Source: JAYQKL01 sp049889415 (GTDB taxonomy: Bacteria > Pseudomonadota > Alphaproteobacteria > RS24). Taken from it: a stretch of 64,000 nucleotides of DNA. The notes beneath the pieces are model-generated. The model saw only the letters and a program-made list of their open reading frames with translations. It had not been told where the DNA came from and did no database searches. How positions within the stretch are numbered: the first letter of the stretch is position 1; each line of letters begins with the position of its first letter. Positions 43,796-52,164 of this stretch are shown here, one piece after another. Both the position numbers and the translations under genes were made by a program. Location: NCBI GenBank assembly GCA_049889415.1, contig JBMHDL010000002.1, positions 1 to 64,000 on the forward strand, in the 5' to 3' direction.

Positions 43796-45063
43796 TTCGG
43801 CGCATTTGAGGCGGTCATTTCCTCCAGCCGAGCCAACAGGGCCGACTCATCAGCCTCAAAACCGGTTTCCACCCACCAGTTCTCCAAAGCCGCCAAAATC
43901 CTGCCAATTTCCGGTCCCGCTTCAAAACCTGCCTGCAAAAGGGTCTTTCCGGTCACAGGAAAGACTGGAATGACAAGGTTTTTCAGATCCCTGACCGCAG
44001 TTTTCAACCCGGCAATGTCAGGCGTGTGCCCTGCGGCACTTTGCTGGAGTAGCAACAACTCAATGCACAATTGCGGACCAAGTCGATAGGCAAGCTGCAG
44101 CTGGTTATCAGGCGTGATTTCGGTATCATGATAGGGGTTGGTCAACAGCGCGGTTATTCGATCCTGTTCCCGGTTTGACAGGCGCAAATGGTCAGCCAGC
44201 ATTGCAATGTCCGCCGGCACATGCGCAAGAAGACCGGCCAGCCGCACCAATGGGTCAATGGCAATGACCTGACTGTCATAGGCCACCAGACGCGACAGAC
44301 GCTCAAGGCCGTTTTGCAACCCGCTGACCGGCATGGTATGGGCCAAAACACCCGCCCCATGCATAAGTTCAAGGGCCGCGACGGGCTGCCGTATTGCCAG
44401 CATTTTCATCAATTCCTGATATAGACGTTCGCCGGAAAGCTGCTTCAGACCCGCTCCGTCTTGCGCTGCCTGACGGCAGGCCGCCAGAGCCGTTTTATCC
44501 GGCGCACCGGCCCCGATCAGCGCATGAAACCGGAAAAACCGGAAAACCCGCAGATAATCTTCACGGATCCGGGTTTTAGCATCACCAATGAACACAACCC
44601 GACCGGCCGCCAAATCAGCCAATCCGCAGCCAAGCGGATCCTCCACATGGCCGGCGGCATCACAATACAGCGCATTGACGGTAAAATCACGGCGGCGGGC
44701 ATCCGCAACCCAATCCTCCCCATATACCACACGCGCATGACGGCCATCCGTTTCCACATCCTGACGCAGGGTGGTGATTTCATAATGAAACCCGTCCAAA
44801 ATCGCCGTCACAGTGCCGTATTTCACCCCTGTGGGAACAACTTTGACATCGGCCTGCGTCAAATGTGCGACCACGGCTTCCGGCACCAAGCTGGTGGCCA
44901 TATCAACATCCACAGCTTGTTTGCCATTATCCCTGACATGACCGCTCAGACTGTCGCGCACACAGCCGCCGACAGCACGCAGATTGGCCGGCCCCAAAAG
45001 CTCAAAAAGTTTTCTGGTCTGCGGGCGGATAAGCCAGTCCGCTCGAATGACGGGCGTCGTCAT
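43792..45063 (-). CDS. cca: CCA tRNA nucleotidyltransferase / poly(A) polymerase family protein
   Basis: Encodes 423 residues. The nucleotidyltransferase core has GGCVRDSLSGH near 31-41 and the metal-binding VDVDMATSL near 51-59. The segment RRRDFTVNALYCD and the EDYLRVFRFFRFHA region are conserved. It adds or repairs CCA ends; both tRNAs in this window already encode CCA, so its role here may be repair. The start overlaps the DUF6111 stop. Confidence 0.93.
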   Translation of the reverse strand: MTTPVIRADWLIRPQTRKLFELLGPANLRAVGGCVRDSLSGHVRDNGKQAVDVDMATSLVPEAVVAHLTQADVKVVPTGVKYGTVTAILDGFHYEITTLRQDVETDGRHARVVYGEDWVADARRRDFTVNALYCDAAGHVEDPLGCGLADLAAGRVVFIGDAKTRIREDYLRVFRFFRFHALIGAGAPDKTALAACRQAAQDGAGLKQLSGERLYQELMKMLAIRQPVAALELMHGAGVLAHTMPVSGLQNGLERLSRLVAYDSQVIAIDPLVRLAGLLAHVPADIAMLADHLRLSNREQDRITALLTNPYHDTEITPDNQLQLAYRLGPQLCIELLLLQQSAAGHTPDIAGLKTAVRDLKNLVIPVFPVTGKTLLQAGFEAGPEIGRILAALENWWVETGFEADESALLARLEEMTASNAPN

Positions 45064-45350
45064 TTCCCGTTACCGTCATCTGATAGTTCAACCGGCGCAA
45101 AATACCCCGGGACCAGTTCGCCGTCGCGCATCTCGGCCGGGACATAAATATATTCCGTTGACACACCCAGAGTGCCGCGCCACCAGAACAGGCTGGCTAA
45201 TAACAGCACCAGCCCAGCCGAACCGGCAACAGCCCAAATCTTGAGGTCAGCTTCGCTCGGCTTAGTGCGCTTGACCACGGCCAGCCAGAACAAGGCCACC
45301 AGAAACGGCAAAGAGAAAACCAACAGGCTCCAGAGCAGAATGCGGATCAT
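45060..45350 (-). CDS. DUF6111 family small membrane protein
   Basis: Encodes 96 residues with two transmembrane segments (about 3-25 and 39-61) and a polar C-terminal tail containing YIYVPAEMRDGELVPGYF. This pattern is that of DUF6111, found next to NUDIX and cca genes in alphaproteobacteria. The function is unknown. It overlaps the genes on both sides by 4 bases, so it is translated as part of the NUDIX-cca unit. Confidence 0.85.
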   Translation of the reverse strand: MIRILLWSLLVFSLPFLVALFWLAVVKRTKPSEADLKIWAVAGSAGLVLLLASLFWWRGTLGVSTEYIYVPAEMRDGELVPGYFAPVELSDDGNGK

Positions 45351-45985
45351 GGAAACACCCTTTCACTGAGATTGCGGATCATGCCCGCTGTCACACCCCA
45401 AATATAGTAGTCCTGATACGGCATCGTATAGAAAAACCGTTCCCTGCCGTGGAACCGGTCGCTGGCCACCATGTGATTGCGTTGGTCCATCAAGTGTGCC
45501 AGCGGCACCTGAAAAGCGTCAGCCACCTCATCGGGATTGAGTAACATGTCAAAACCCGGCTGCACCAGCGCGACAACCGGCACCACGCAATATCCGGTGA
45601 AGGTTTCATATGTATCGCCATATCCCAGCACCTCAACCAAATCCGGATTGAGGCCGACCTCTTCCTGCGCCTCGCGCAGGGCCGCGGCGGCCACCGTGGC
45701 ATCCGTCGGATCCACGCGCCCGCCTGGAAAGGCGATTTGACCGGAATGGTTGGCCAGTTTTTCAGCTCTACGGATGAATAAGACTTCAGCTCCCTGTTCA
45801 TATGGGATGATCGGCACCAGCACCGCAGCCGGTTTAAGCGTTTTTTTGCGCAGGCTGTCAGGCACGTCCTGGTTCAGGTCAAAATCCCCAGTTTGCCCAC
45901 GCGCCACGGACAACGCCGTCACGCTTGGCGCGGTCGGCAGAATCCGTTCGTGCAGTCTTTTTTTCAACCTCTCGGTCGGCGACAT
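45347..45985 (-). CDS. NUDIX hydrolase, CoA pyrophosphatase type
   Basis: Encodes 212 residues. The NUDIX box runs as GGRVDPTDATVAAAALREA followed by QEEVGL (about 94-118), with Asp in the first acidic position as is common in CoA pyrophosphatases. The preceding IRRAEKLANHSGQIAFPGG segment matches the CoA-specific subgroup (LLxxRSxxLxxHxGQxxFPGG). It hydrolyses CoA or its oxidised forms. Confidence 0.9.
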   Translation of the reverse strand: MSPTERLKKRLHERILPTAPSVTALSVARGQTGDFDLNQDVPDSLRKKTLKPAAVLVPIIPYEQGAEVLFIRRAEKLANHSGQIAFPGGRVDPTDATVAAAALREAQEEVGLNPDLVEVLGYGDTYETFTGYCVVPVVALVQPGFDMLLNPDEVADAFQVPLAHLMDQRNHMVASDRFHGRERFFYTMPYQDYYIWGVTAGMIRNLSERVFP

Positions 45986-45988
45986 GGC

Positions 45989-46597
45989 TCACTCCTCAAA
46001 TGCATCGCAGCGCGACACGGGAAAAAACACACCGGCACTCCACACCCCTAAATGCCTTTCCCCTTTGTGCGTCTCCTCAACGCACAAATCGACAAGACGG
46101 TAAAATACCGGACGGGCAATCAAGGCCTCCAGGCGCGCGCGCACCAGAACATAGGGTGACGGCTCAAGACTGTCCGGGTCAATCGCCACACGTATCGGAT
46201 TATCCCCCCCGGCAAGGCAGACATCATCGGTCAAAGTGGTGAAAACAAGTTTCTGGGTCTCCCCTGCGCCTTCCACATCTAGCTCGACCGCGACAAACGG
46301 CGCATCTTCCACCGTGACAAGAATTTTTTCAGCGGGCGTCACCACATAATGCGCCCCGTCCTCATCATGGCGTAAAATCGAGGAGAAAAGCTTGACCATG
46401 GGTTTGCGGCCAATCGGCGAGCCTTGATAATACCAAGTTCCGTTCCGCTTGATTTCAAGCCCTATATCCCCGCAATAAGGCGGGTTCCACAAATGCACAG
46501 GCGGCAAACCCGCAGCATCTTTCTGCCGGTCTATACTTTTGAGAACCTCATTCAGGGCATTTGTGTCAGTAACCATGCCTAAATCACGCCTTTGCAT
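45989..46597 (-). CDS. DUF1285 family protein
   Basis: Encodes 202 residues. It matches DUF1285 in HLWNPPYCGDIGLEIKRNG, YYQGSPIGRKPMVKLFSSIL and YVVTPAEKILVTVEDAPFVAV. The family is of unknown function with a small beta fold. It begins on the same strand 12 bases after the GNAT gene and is followed by the NUDIX gene. Confidence 0.9.
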   Translation of the reverse strand: MQRRDLGMVTDTNALNEVLKSIDRQKDAAGLPPVHLWNPPYCGDIGLEIKRNGTWYYQGSPIGRKPMVKLFSSILRHDEDGAHYVVTPAEKILVTVEDAPFVAVELDVEGAGETQKLVFTTLTDDVCLAGGDNPIRVAIDPDSLEPSPYVLVRARLEALIARPVFYRLVDLCVEETHKGERHLGVWSAGVFFPVSRCDAFEE

Positions 46598-46609
46598 CAG
46601 CTGTTGGTG

Positions 46610-47101
46610 TCATGTTTTGCCCTCAACCAGCCCATTCAGCGGTTGCTGCGCTCCTGCCCATCTGATGAGAACGCGGCCAGGATCAACCGGCGCCGGATAG
46701 GAAAGATCGGCCGGAGCCGGTTCAAACCCACATGGTTGATAATAGGGCAAATCCCCTACCAAAAGAATATAAGCCATACCGGTCTGATCAGCCAGTGCCA
46801 GGCTGTGGCGCATCAAGGCACGACCCAAGCCCTGCCCTTGCCGGTCGCCATGAACCACCAGAGGCCCGAGTAAGGCGCCCTCAACCCCGCCGACAATGAT
46901 CCGCCAATAAGATATGGCGGCAATGACCTGCCCCTGCCCGTCAAGCGTCATGAAAGCGAGATTTTCCAGCTCAGCGCTTTTTTCGCGAAGGCGTTCCGCC
47001 ATGCGCACATAACGCCCTGGACCGAATTCACGGTCCAAAAGCAGGTTAATCTGCGCTTTTTTTTCAACAGTTACCGGCAAAATGTCATTTTGCTGAGTCA
47101 T
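46610..47101 (-). CDS. GNAT family N-acetyltransferase
   Basis: Encodes 163 residues. The acetyl-CoA binding motif appears as LGPLVVHGDRQGQGLGRALM (Q-x2-G-x-G/A type) at about 79-98. It resembles the YhbS branch of GNAT proteins. The substrate is unknown. It is the first of the minus-strand group GNAT-DUF1285-NUDIX-DUF6111-cca. Confidence 0.9.
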   Translation of the reverse strand: MTQQNDILPVTVEKKAQINLLLDREFGPGRYVRMAERLREKSAELENLAFMTLDGQGQVIAAISYWRIIVGGVEGALLGPLVVHGDRQGQGLGRALMRHSLALADQTGMAYILLVGDLPYYQPCGFEPAPADLSYPAPVDPGRVLIRWAGAQQPLNGLVEGKT

Positions 47102-47155
47102 GCGACCCCCGAATAAGTTGTCTCATCCTGAAAACAGGCTTTCGGGGCGGTCCTA

Positions 47156-48091
47156 TCATGGCAAGAATATGAACGCAATGTAGGAAACATATGCCGCAAG
47201 AAACACGCCTCCCACCATTCTGCCGACCGGTTGACGCGCCAAAACCGCTGCGAACACCGCAAACGATGCAGCCAGCATGACCCAAACATCAAAACCGGCG
47301 ATTTCAACGGCAATTTCAAGCGGCGTTATCAGCCCCGCAACCCCCAAAATCAGGCATATGTTAAAAATATTGCTGCCAATAATATTTCCTATGGCAACCC
47401 CGACTTCGCCACGGTATGCCGCCAAGACGGAAATAGCCAATTCAGGTAAGGAGGTGCCGAGCGCGACCAAGGACAGGCCAATGACCGCTTCAGAAACTCC
47501 AACGCCACGCGCCAGCACAACCGAACCCTCAACCAGAATATCCGCTCCCCAAACCACCATCACCACGCCGGCTCCCAATAGCAGCATGGCGAGAAACACT
47601 CCGGTTTGTCCGGCGTCGCCGACGTCGCGGTCCTTGCCACCGGACTGCTTTTCCTGACGATAGACGCCTGACAAATACAGCGTCAGAGCCATCAGCAGGA
47701 AAATCGCCATGGCCCGGGTAATGAGGCCGAAAAAGCAAAACAGCAGAAAGACGCAGGAGACGAGCATCATGAAAGCGCCATCCCTGAACAGGGATTTTTG
47801 ATCAGTAACCAATGGCGTGATAACAGCCGTTGCCCCTAAAACCAGCAGGATATTGGCGATGTTACTACCCACAATATTGCCAACAGCGATGCCGGGATTG
47901 CCGGACAGACCGGCCTGAACCGATACCATGAGTTCTGGGGCGGAAGTTCCGAGCGCAACCAGCGTCAACCCGATGACCAGCGGGGGAATCTGGAGCTTTT
48001 CCGCCAGCCCTACGGCCCCTTTGACAAGCGCCTCGCCACCAGCGGCAAGCATGGCAAAACCGCACAAAACCATCAAAAAAGCTGTTGTCAT
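47156..48091 (-). CDS. Calcium/sodium antiporter (CaCA family)
   Basis: Encodes 311 residues from the ATG at 48091, which has GGCGG eight bases upstream; ATG at 48097 is also possible. About ten transmembrane helices form two inverted repeats, each with the alpha motif (ALGTSAPELMVS near 45-56; ALGTSLPELAIS near 208-219) holding the ion-binding Glu. It exchanges Ca2+ for Na+ across the inner membrane. Confidence 0.93.
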   Translation of the reverse strand: MTTAFLMVLCGFAMLAAGGEALVKGAVGLAEKLQIPPLVIGLTLVALGTSAPELMVSVQAGLSGNPGIAVGNIVGSNIANILLVLGATAVITPLVTDQKSLFRDGAFMMLVSCVFLLFCFFGLITRAMAIFLLMALTLYLSGVYRQEKQSGGKDRDVGDAGQTGVFLAMLLLGAGVVMVVWGADILVEGSVVLARGVGVSEAVIGLSLVALGTSLPELAISVLAAYRGEVGVAIGNIIGSNIFNICLILGVAGLITPLEIAVEIAGFDVWVMLAASFAVFAAVLARQPVGRMVGGVFLAAYVSYIAFIFLP

Positions 48092-48176
48092 CGTCATTTC
48101 CGCCTGAAAACCTGTTCTCAACTTATAGCTTATTCCCCCCTGCGCAACAAAAACAGGGTGGCTAAACTATCCCCAT

Positions 48177-48204
48177 AAAAAAATGACGGATGCGTCATTT
48201 TTTT
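48177..48204. terminator. Perfect 12-bp inverted repeat, terminator-like, orphan
   Basis: AAAAAAATGACG and CGTCATTTTTTT flank a GATG loop. This could end transcription in either direction, but no gene points into it from either side: the antiporter reads left and the next ORF reads right. It might end an unrecognised minus-strand RNA from the sRNA region or insulate the two divergent units. Confidence 0.7.
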
Positions 48205-48205
48205 C

Positions 48206-48235
48206 TTGAAAGCCCACATCGATTCTGGTTCTATA
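48206..48235 (+). promoter_or_regulatory. Candidate sigma70-like promoter of the intergenic small RNA
   Basis: TTGAAA (48206-48211) and TCTATA (48230-48235) are spaced by 18 bases. The predicted start is near 48242-48244, directly ahead of the hairpins at 48248-48293. Confidence 0.5.
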
Positions 48236-48242
48236 AGTGTAT

Positions 48243-48298
48243 TGAACACGACTTAGGTCGTTAGGGCGTTCTCATCGGGGGAAGAGAACGCCCTTTTT
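48243..48298 (+). ncRNA. Candidate small RNA with two hairpins and intrinsic terminator
   Basis: After a promoter-like sequence the region has a short hairpin (ACGAC-TTAG-GTCGT, 48248-48261) and an 11-bp stem (48263-48273 with 48284-48294) with loop ATCGGGGGAA, then a run of five T. No ORF is present. The predicted RNA is about 56 nt. The strand is not certain: the minus strand would place a C-rich loop in the same stem and could end at the inverted repeat 48177-48204. It could also be a leader attenuator for the gene at 48417. Confidence 0.5.
48263..48298 (+). terminator. Intrinsic terminator hairpin in the hemA-upstream intergenic region
   Basis: Eleven base pairs (AGGGCGTTCTC with GAGAACGCCCT), a 10-base loop and TTTTT form a strong terminator in the plus direction. 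Confidence 0.85.
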
Positions 48299-48324
48299 AT
48301 TTGTCTTTTCTTATTTGTCTTTTC
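48297..48324. repeat. 14-bp tandem duplication
   Basis: TTATTTGTCTTTTC is repeated twice without interruption directly after the terminator. It extends a pyrimidine-rich strand and probably arose by slippage. Confidence 0.65.
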
Positions 48325-48416
48325 CTGTTTTTTTTGGCGTCACAATATGCAAATATCTGACAACATAATCCAGGTTACATCATCAGGATTTAAACAGCGT
48401 ATGAATGGAGAACTGA

Positions 48417-48638
48417 ATGTCTGATACCCAAGACGATGCAGAACGCATTACCGTTCTGTCCAAGGACTTTACCCCGGCTGCCATGGAATTTCACCGCAGC
48501 CACATGGCGTCCAAGGGATACCGTATGGAAGGATCGATTGTTGCCAGACGTTTCCAGGTCACAGACGGTTTGAGCGAGCCGCAGGATCTGTTTGACGGTG
48601 ACACATATTATGCCGTGACATTTGTCAAAGGTGACTGA
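48417..48638 (+). CDS. Small hypothetical protein upstream of hemA
   Basis: Encodes 73 residues, mostly polar, with a helical-strand pattern (PAAMEFHRSHMASKGYRMEGSI, TYYAVTFVKGD). There is no signal peptide or membrane segment. GGAG lies just before the ATG. It reads in the same direction as hemA, 98 bases upstream of it. I do not recognise a family. Composition is chromosomal and the ORF looks real. A role in haem supply would be a guess from position only. Confidence 0.7.
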   Translation: MSDTQDDAERITVLSKDFTPAAMEFHRSHMASKGYRMEGSIVARRFQVTDGLSEPQDLFDGDTYYAVTFVKGD

Positions 48639-48736
48639 CGCCTGGGCTTGAGCCAGGAATAGGTGTGCTGTTTTGGCGCAAATGACAACAGGAAAAAGAC
48701 TGGATTAACAAACCGCGTTAAGGCACAGTCTTCGCC

Positions 48737-49972
48737 ATGGATTACGATAGTTATATCAATAATGCCCTGAAGACCCTTCACCAGGAGGGGCGCTACCGGG
48801 TTTTTACCGATCTGGGCCGTCAAGCCGGACTGTTTCCGCGTGCCTTGGACTACTCGCAGTCTCCGCCGCGGGAAATCATTGTTTGGTGTTCCAATGACTA
48901 TCTTGGCATGGGGCAAAACCCACAGGTTTTGACTTCCATGAAACATGCCATCGAGACCTATGGTGCCGGCGCCGGCGGCACACGCAATATTTCGGGCACA
49001 CATCATTTGTTGATTGAGCTGGAAAATGAACTTGCTGATTTGCACGGCAAAGAAAAGGCCCTGCTTTTCACATCCGGCTATGTTTCCAATGAAGCAACCA
49101 TCTCGACCCTTTCAAAGCTGCTGCCTGACTGTCTCATCATTTCTGATGAGCTCAACCATGCCTCCATGATTGCCGGTGTCAAAAGCTCTGGCTGCAACAA
49201 AGTGGTCTGGCGGCATAATGATCTCGGCCACCTCGAGGAAATCCTCTCCAACGCCGGCCAGGACCGAGCCAAACTGATCGCCTTTGAAAGTGTTTATTCC
49301 ATGGATGGGGATATTGCCCCGATTGCGGAAGTCTGCGCTTTGGCGAAAAAATACAATGCCCTGACCTATCTCGATGAGGTGCATGCCGTTGGCATGTATG
49401 GGCCTCGTGGCGGGGGCATAGCAGACCGCGATAATGTCATGGATCAGGTTGATATCATTGAAGGCACGCTTGCCAAAGCCATCGGCATTATGGGCGGTTA
49501 CATCACCGGCAAAGCCAATATTATTGACGCCATCCGCTCTTATGCGCCCGGTTTCATTTTTACGACCAGCCTACCGCCGGCCATCGCTGCCGGTGCCACA
49601 ACCAGCATCAGATTGCTGAAATCAGGCAATGAATTACGAACCAGACATCAGGAACGGGCAGAAAAGCTTAAAAACATGCTGTCCGAGTCCGGGCTGCCGT
49701 TCTTGAGGACACAAACCCACATTGTGCCGGTTATGGTCGGCGATCCGGTTTTGTGCAAAGCGGCCTCTGACCGGCTCTTAAAAAAACACGGCATCTATAT
49801 TCAGCCCATCAACTATCCGACCGTCCCACGCGGTACCGAACGCCTGCGGATTACCCCGTCACCGCTGCATGATGACACCATGCTTGGTGAACTGATTGAA
49901 GCCCTACTGGAAGTTTGGGAGGCTTTGGACATTTGCGCCAAAACCGAAGGCAAGCTCTCCGAGGCCATTTAA
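48737..49972 (+). CDS. hemA: 5-aminolevulinate synthase
   Basis: Encodes 411 residues. The alphaproteobacterial C4-pathway enzyme that condenses glycine and succinyl-CoA to 5-aminolevulinate. The PLP Lys is in GTLAKAIGIMGGY near 247, the GAGAGGTRNISG glycine-rich region is near 78-89, and the DEVHAVGMYG segment holds the PLP-binding Asp. Its stop shares one base with the hemH start (TAATG), linking the first and last steps of haem synthesis. Confidence 0.98.
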   Translation: MDYDSYINNALKTLHQEGRYRVFTDLGRQAGLFPRALDYSQSPPREIIVWCSNDYLGMGQNPQVLTSMKHAIETYGAGAGGTRNISGTHHLLIELENELADLHGKEKALLFTSGYVSNEATISTLSKLLPDCLIISDELNHASMIAGVKSSGCNKVVWRHNDLGHLEEILSNAGQDRAKLIAFESVYSMDGDIAPIAEVCALAKKYNALTYLDEVHAVGMYGPRGGGIADRDNVMDQVDIIEGTLAKAIGIMGGYITGKANIIDAIRSYAPGFIFTTSLPPAIAAGATTSIRLLKSGNELRTRHQERAEKLKNMLSESGLPFLRTQTHIVPVMVGDPVLCKAASDRLLKKHGIYIQPINYPTVPRGTERLRITPSPLHDDTMLGELIEALLEVWEALDICAKTEGKLSEAI

Positions 49973-50985
49973 TGAGTCTTCCCTCAGGCCACCCCGACAC
50001 CGCCTTCGGACAGACAGGTCTTTTGATCGTTAATTTGGGTACACCGGACAGCCCTGATGCAAGAGGTCTGCGGCCTTATCTGAAACAGTTCCTGAGTGAT
50101 AAGCGCGTGATTGAAACGCCGGCTGTGATTTGGCAGCCCATTTTACGCGGCATTATCCTCAATGTCCGGCCCCGTAAATCAGCCCATGCTTATGCCCAGA
50201 TTTGGGACCGCGAAACTAATGAAAGCCCTTTGCGCCGACACACCAGAGAGCAGGCTGAAGCCCTGCAGGAAAAATTCGGTGACACGGTGAAGGTCGCTTG
50301 GGCTATGCGCTACGGTCAGCCGTCTGTTGAAAGCCGGCTGGATGCCCTGAGGGAAGCGGGATGCGAACGTATTGTGGTGATGGCGCTTTACCCGCAATAC
50401 AGCGCGACCACCACCGCCTCAGTGCATGATGCGGTTTTTGACGGTTTGAAAAAATGCCGCTGGCAGCCCGCTCTGCGCACAGGCGCTCAATGGCATGACA
50501 ATCCTGATTACATCAAGGCCCTGGCACGCTCCGTCCGGACACAAATCAGGAAACAAAAATGGCGCCCAGATGTTGTGGTGGCGTCTTTCCACGGCCTGCC
50601 AGTCAGCTATTTCCGCAAAGGTGACCCCTATCATTGTCACTGCGCCAAAACAGCGAGACTGCTGCGTGAAGAACTGGGCTTGACTGAGGATACATTCAAA
50701 TTGACCTTTCAGTCGCGTTTCGGACCGGCAAAATGGCTTGAGCCATACACCGACAAAACCATTGAGGCATTGGCTGAACAGGGTAAAACAAAAATCACCG
50801 TCATCACCCCCGGCTTTATATCAGATTGCGTTGAGACACTGGAGGAAATCGGTATCGGTGTGCAGGAAATGTTTCTGGAGGCCGGCGGCACCCATTTCTC
50901 AACCGTCCCATGCCTGAACGCAAGTGATCAAGCCATCACATTGTTACACAAACTCGCCAAACGTGAATTGGCCGGCTGGATTTGA
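49972..50985 (+). CDS. hemH: Ferrochelatase
   Basis: Encodes 337 residues from the ATG at 49972, which overlaps the hemA stop; a longer frame within hemA is not needed. It inserts Fe2+ into protoporphyrin IX. LLIVNLGTPDSP near 16-27 and SFHGLPVSYFRKGDPYHCH near 200-218, with the catalytic His, are intact, as is the GFISDCVETLEEI segment. It completes haem synthesis at the inner membrane. Confidence 0.97.
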   Translation: MSLPSGHPDTAFGQTGLLIVNLGTPDSPDARGLRPYLKQFLSDKRVIETPAVIWQPILRGIILNVRPRKSAHAYAQIWDRETNESPLRRHTREQAEALQEKFGDTVKVAWAMRYGQPSVESRLDALREAGCERIVVMALYPQYSATTTASVHDAVFDGLKKCRWQPALRTGAQWHDNPDYIKALARSVRTQIRKQKWRPDVVVASFHGLPVSYFRKGDPYHCHCAKTARLLREELGLTEDTFKLTFQSRFGPAKWLEPYTDKTIEALAEQGKTKITVITPGFISDCVETLEEIGIGVQEMFLEAGGTHFSTVPCLNASDQAITLLHKLAKRELAGWI

Positions 50986-51012
50986 GTTCCAAACATTGAT
51001 TTTCAGCAAATC

Positions 51013-51387
51013 ATGATGCAGTCTGACCCTATCGTCACTGTATGGGGTTTTGTAATGGCATATTGGATGGACCTTTTACACCTGCCGCCAAGTCAGATGG
51101 ACATCATCGTCTTTGCCTGTATTGCCGTGCTGTTCACAAGGGTCAAACCCCATTTGAGACTCCACCAATCGGCATTCGCTGCTTTGTTGACTTTTCTAGT
51201 AATAACCTCAGCCCTTCCGCATCTCAGTGATAAAGGGATGTTTTCTTTCCGCGACTTCGGAGAAAGCCTGTTTTCTACGCCGTTTGGGCTGATTATGAGC
51301 CGTTATGCAGCCTTTTTACCAGCTATCTGGGCTTTGCGGCAAATCAGCAAACGATATTTGCCGAAAAAACTTTTTTTCAAAAACTGA
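51013..51387 (+). CDS. Hypothetical membrane protein downstream of hemH
   Basis: Encodes 124 residues with two or three hydrophobic segments (about 30-44, 54-71 and possibly 95-110) and a basic C-terminus (SKRYLPKKLFFKN). It is 27 bases after the hemH stop, so it is likely in the same transcript. It does not show the HemJ or CopD motifs. The family is unknown. Confidence 0.6.
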   Translation: MMQSDPIVTVWGFVMAYWMDLLHLPPSQMDIIVFACIAVLFTRVKPHLRLHQSAFAALLTFLVITSALPHLSDKGMFSFRDFGESLFSTPFGLIMSRYAAFLPAIWALRQISKRYLPKKLFFKN

Positions 51388-51495
51388 CTGGTTTTTTTGT
51401 CTCTTGCCCTATTTATGTATTTGGGTGTGATTACTTCTTAGCGGCTTACGGCACCCTTCCGCGACAATAAGCCCTCAAGGGCACAGGAGTAAACA

Positions 51496-51726
51496 ATGCC
51501 AACAGGCGTCGTAAAGTGGTTCAACACCGCTCGAGGCTACGGTTTTATTACACCAGATGATGGTTCGGCCGATACTTTTGTCCATATCACCTCGGTGAAG
51601 GACTCAGGCCTGAAAATGCTGGTTGAAAACCAAAGAGTCAGTTTCGAGTTAAAAGAAGGTCGTGACGGTCGTGATATCGCGTCTGACATCACCTTGGTTG
51701 ACCAAATGGAAACCCTCGCGGGATAA
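51496..51726 (+). CDS. Cold-shock protein, CspA family
   Basis: Encodes 76 residues. The RNA-binding motifs RNP1 (RGYGFI) and RNP2 (DTFVHI) are present, with Trp in VVKWFN. It binds single-stranded nucleic acid. CAGGAG lies before the ATG, next to a short hairpin (GCCC-TCAA-GGGC near 51472-51483). The leader of about 100 bases is T-rich. Tetramer or monomer state cannot be told. Confidence 0.94.
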   Translation: MPTGVVKWFNTARGYGFITPDDGSADTFVHITSVKDSGLKMLVENQRVSFELKEGRDGRDIASDITLVDQMETLAG

Positions 51727-51753
51727 AGTCTTGCCTCAAAACCTTATGTGATG

Positions 51754-51772
51754 GTTATATTGCAGATATAAC
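51754..51772. repeat. Inverted repeat upstream of the DUF1330 gene
   Basis: GTTATAT and ATATAAC flank TGCAG. It lies 27 bases after the cold-shock gene and 17 before the DUF1330 ATG. It may be a protein-binding site or a weak terminator without a U-run. Confidence 0.35.
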
Positions 51773-51789
51773 ATAGCTTGGGTCATGCA

Positions 51790-52155
51790 ATGACACTTTA
51801 TCCTGAAAAAAGTCAAATCGAAGATCTTCTGAACGGACCGTCTGACTCACCCGTCGTGATGATCAATCTTCTGGTTTTTAAAGACAGAAGTTCTTACGAA
51901 AAATATCAGCTCGCTGTCGCCAAGCTGCTGCCTGAATATGGCGCAAAGGTCGTCTGGGCAGGCGAAATGCGGTCTACTGTTATCGGTAAAAACGTCCCTG
52001 CATTTGAAACCATATATCTGGTCCAATACCCCAACCACAAAGCCTTTGTGGACATGACAAGCTCCCCGGCCTATCTGGAGGATAAAATCCACCGCGAAGA
52101 AGGGCTGGAAAGCCAATGGCTTCTGGCCACAACACCAGACCCCATGTTTCAATAA
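51790..52155 (+). CDS. DUF1330 family protein
   Basis: Encodes 121 residues from the ATG at 51790; a TTG at 51778 is an alternative. It shows the DUF1330 ferredoxin-like pattern: MINLLVFKDRSSYEKYQ near 22-38, followed by the GAKVVWAGEM strand, and PNHKAFVDMTSSPAYLE near 80-95. The family is dimeric alpha-beta barrel like; function unknown. grxC follows 9 bases after the stop. Confidence 0.85.
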   Translation: MTLYPEKSQIEDLLNGPSDSPVVMINLLVFKDRSSYEKYQLAVAKLLPEYGAKVVWAGEMRSTVIGKNVPAFETIYLVQYPNHKAFVDMTSSPAYLEDKIHREEGLESQWLLATTPDPMFQ

Positions 52156-52164
52156 AATCCTGCC

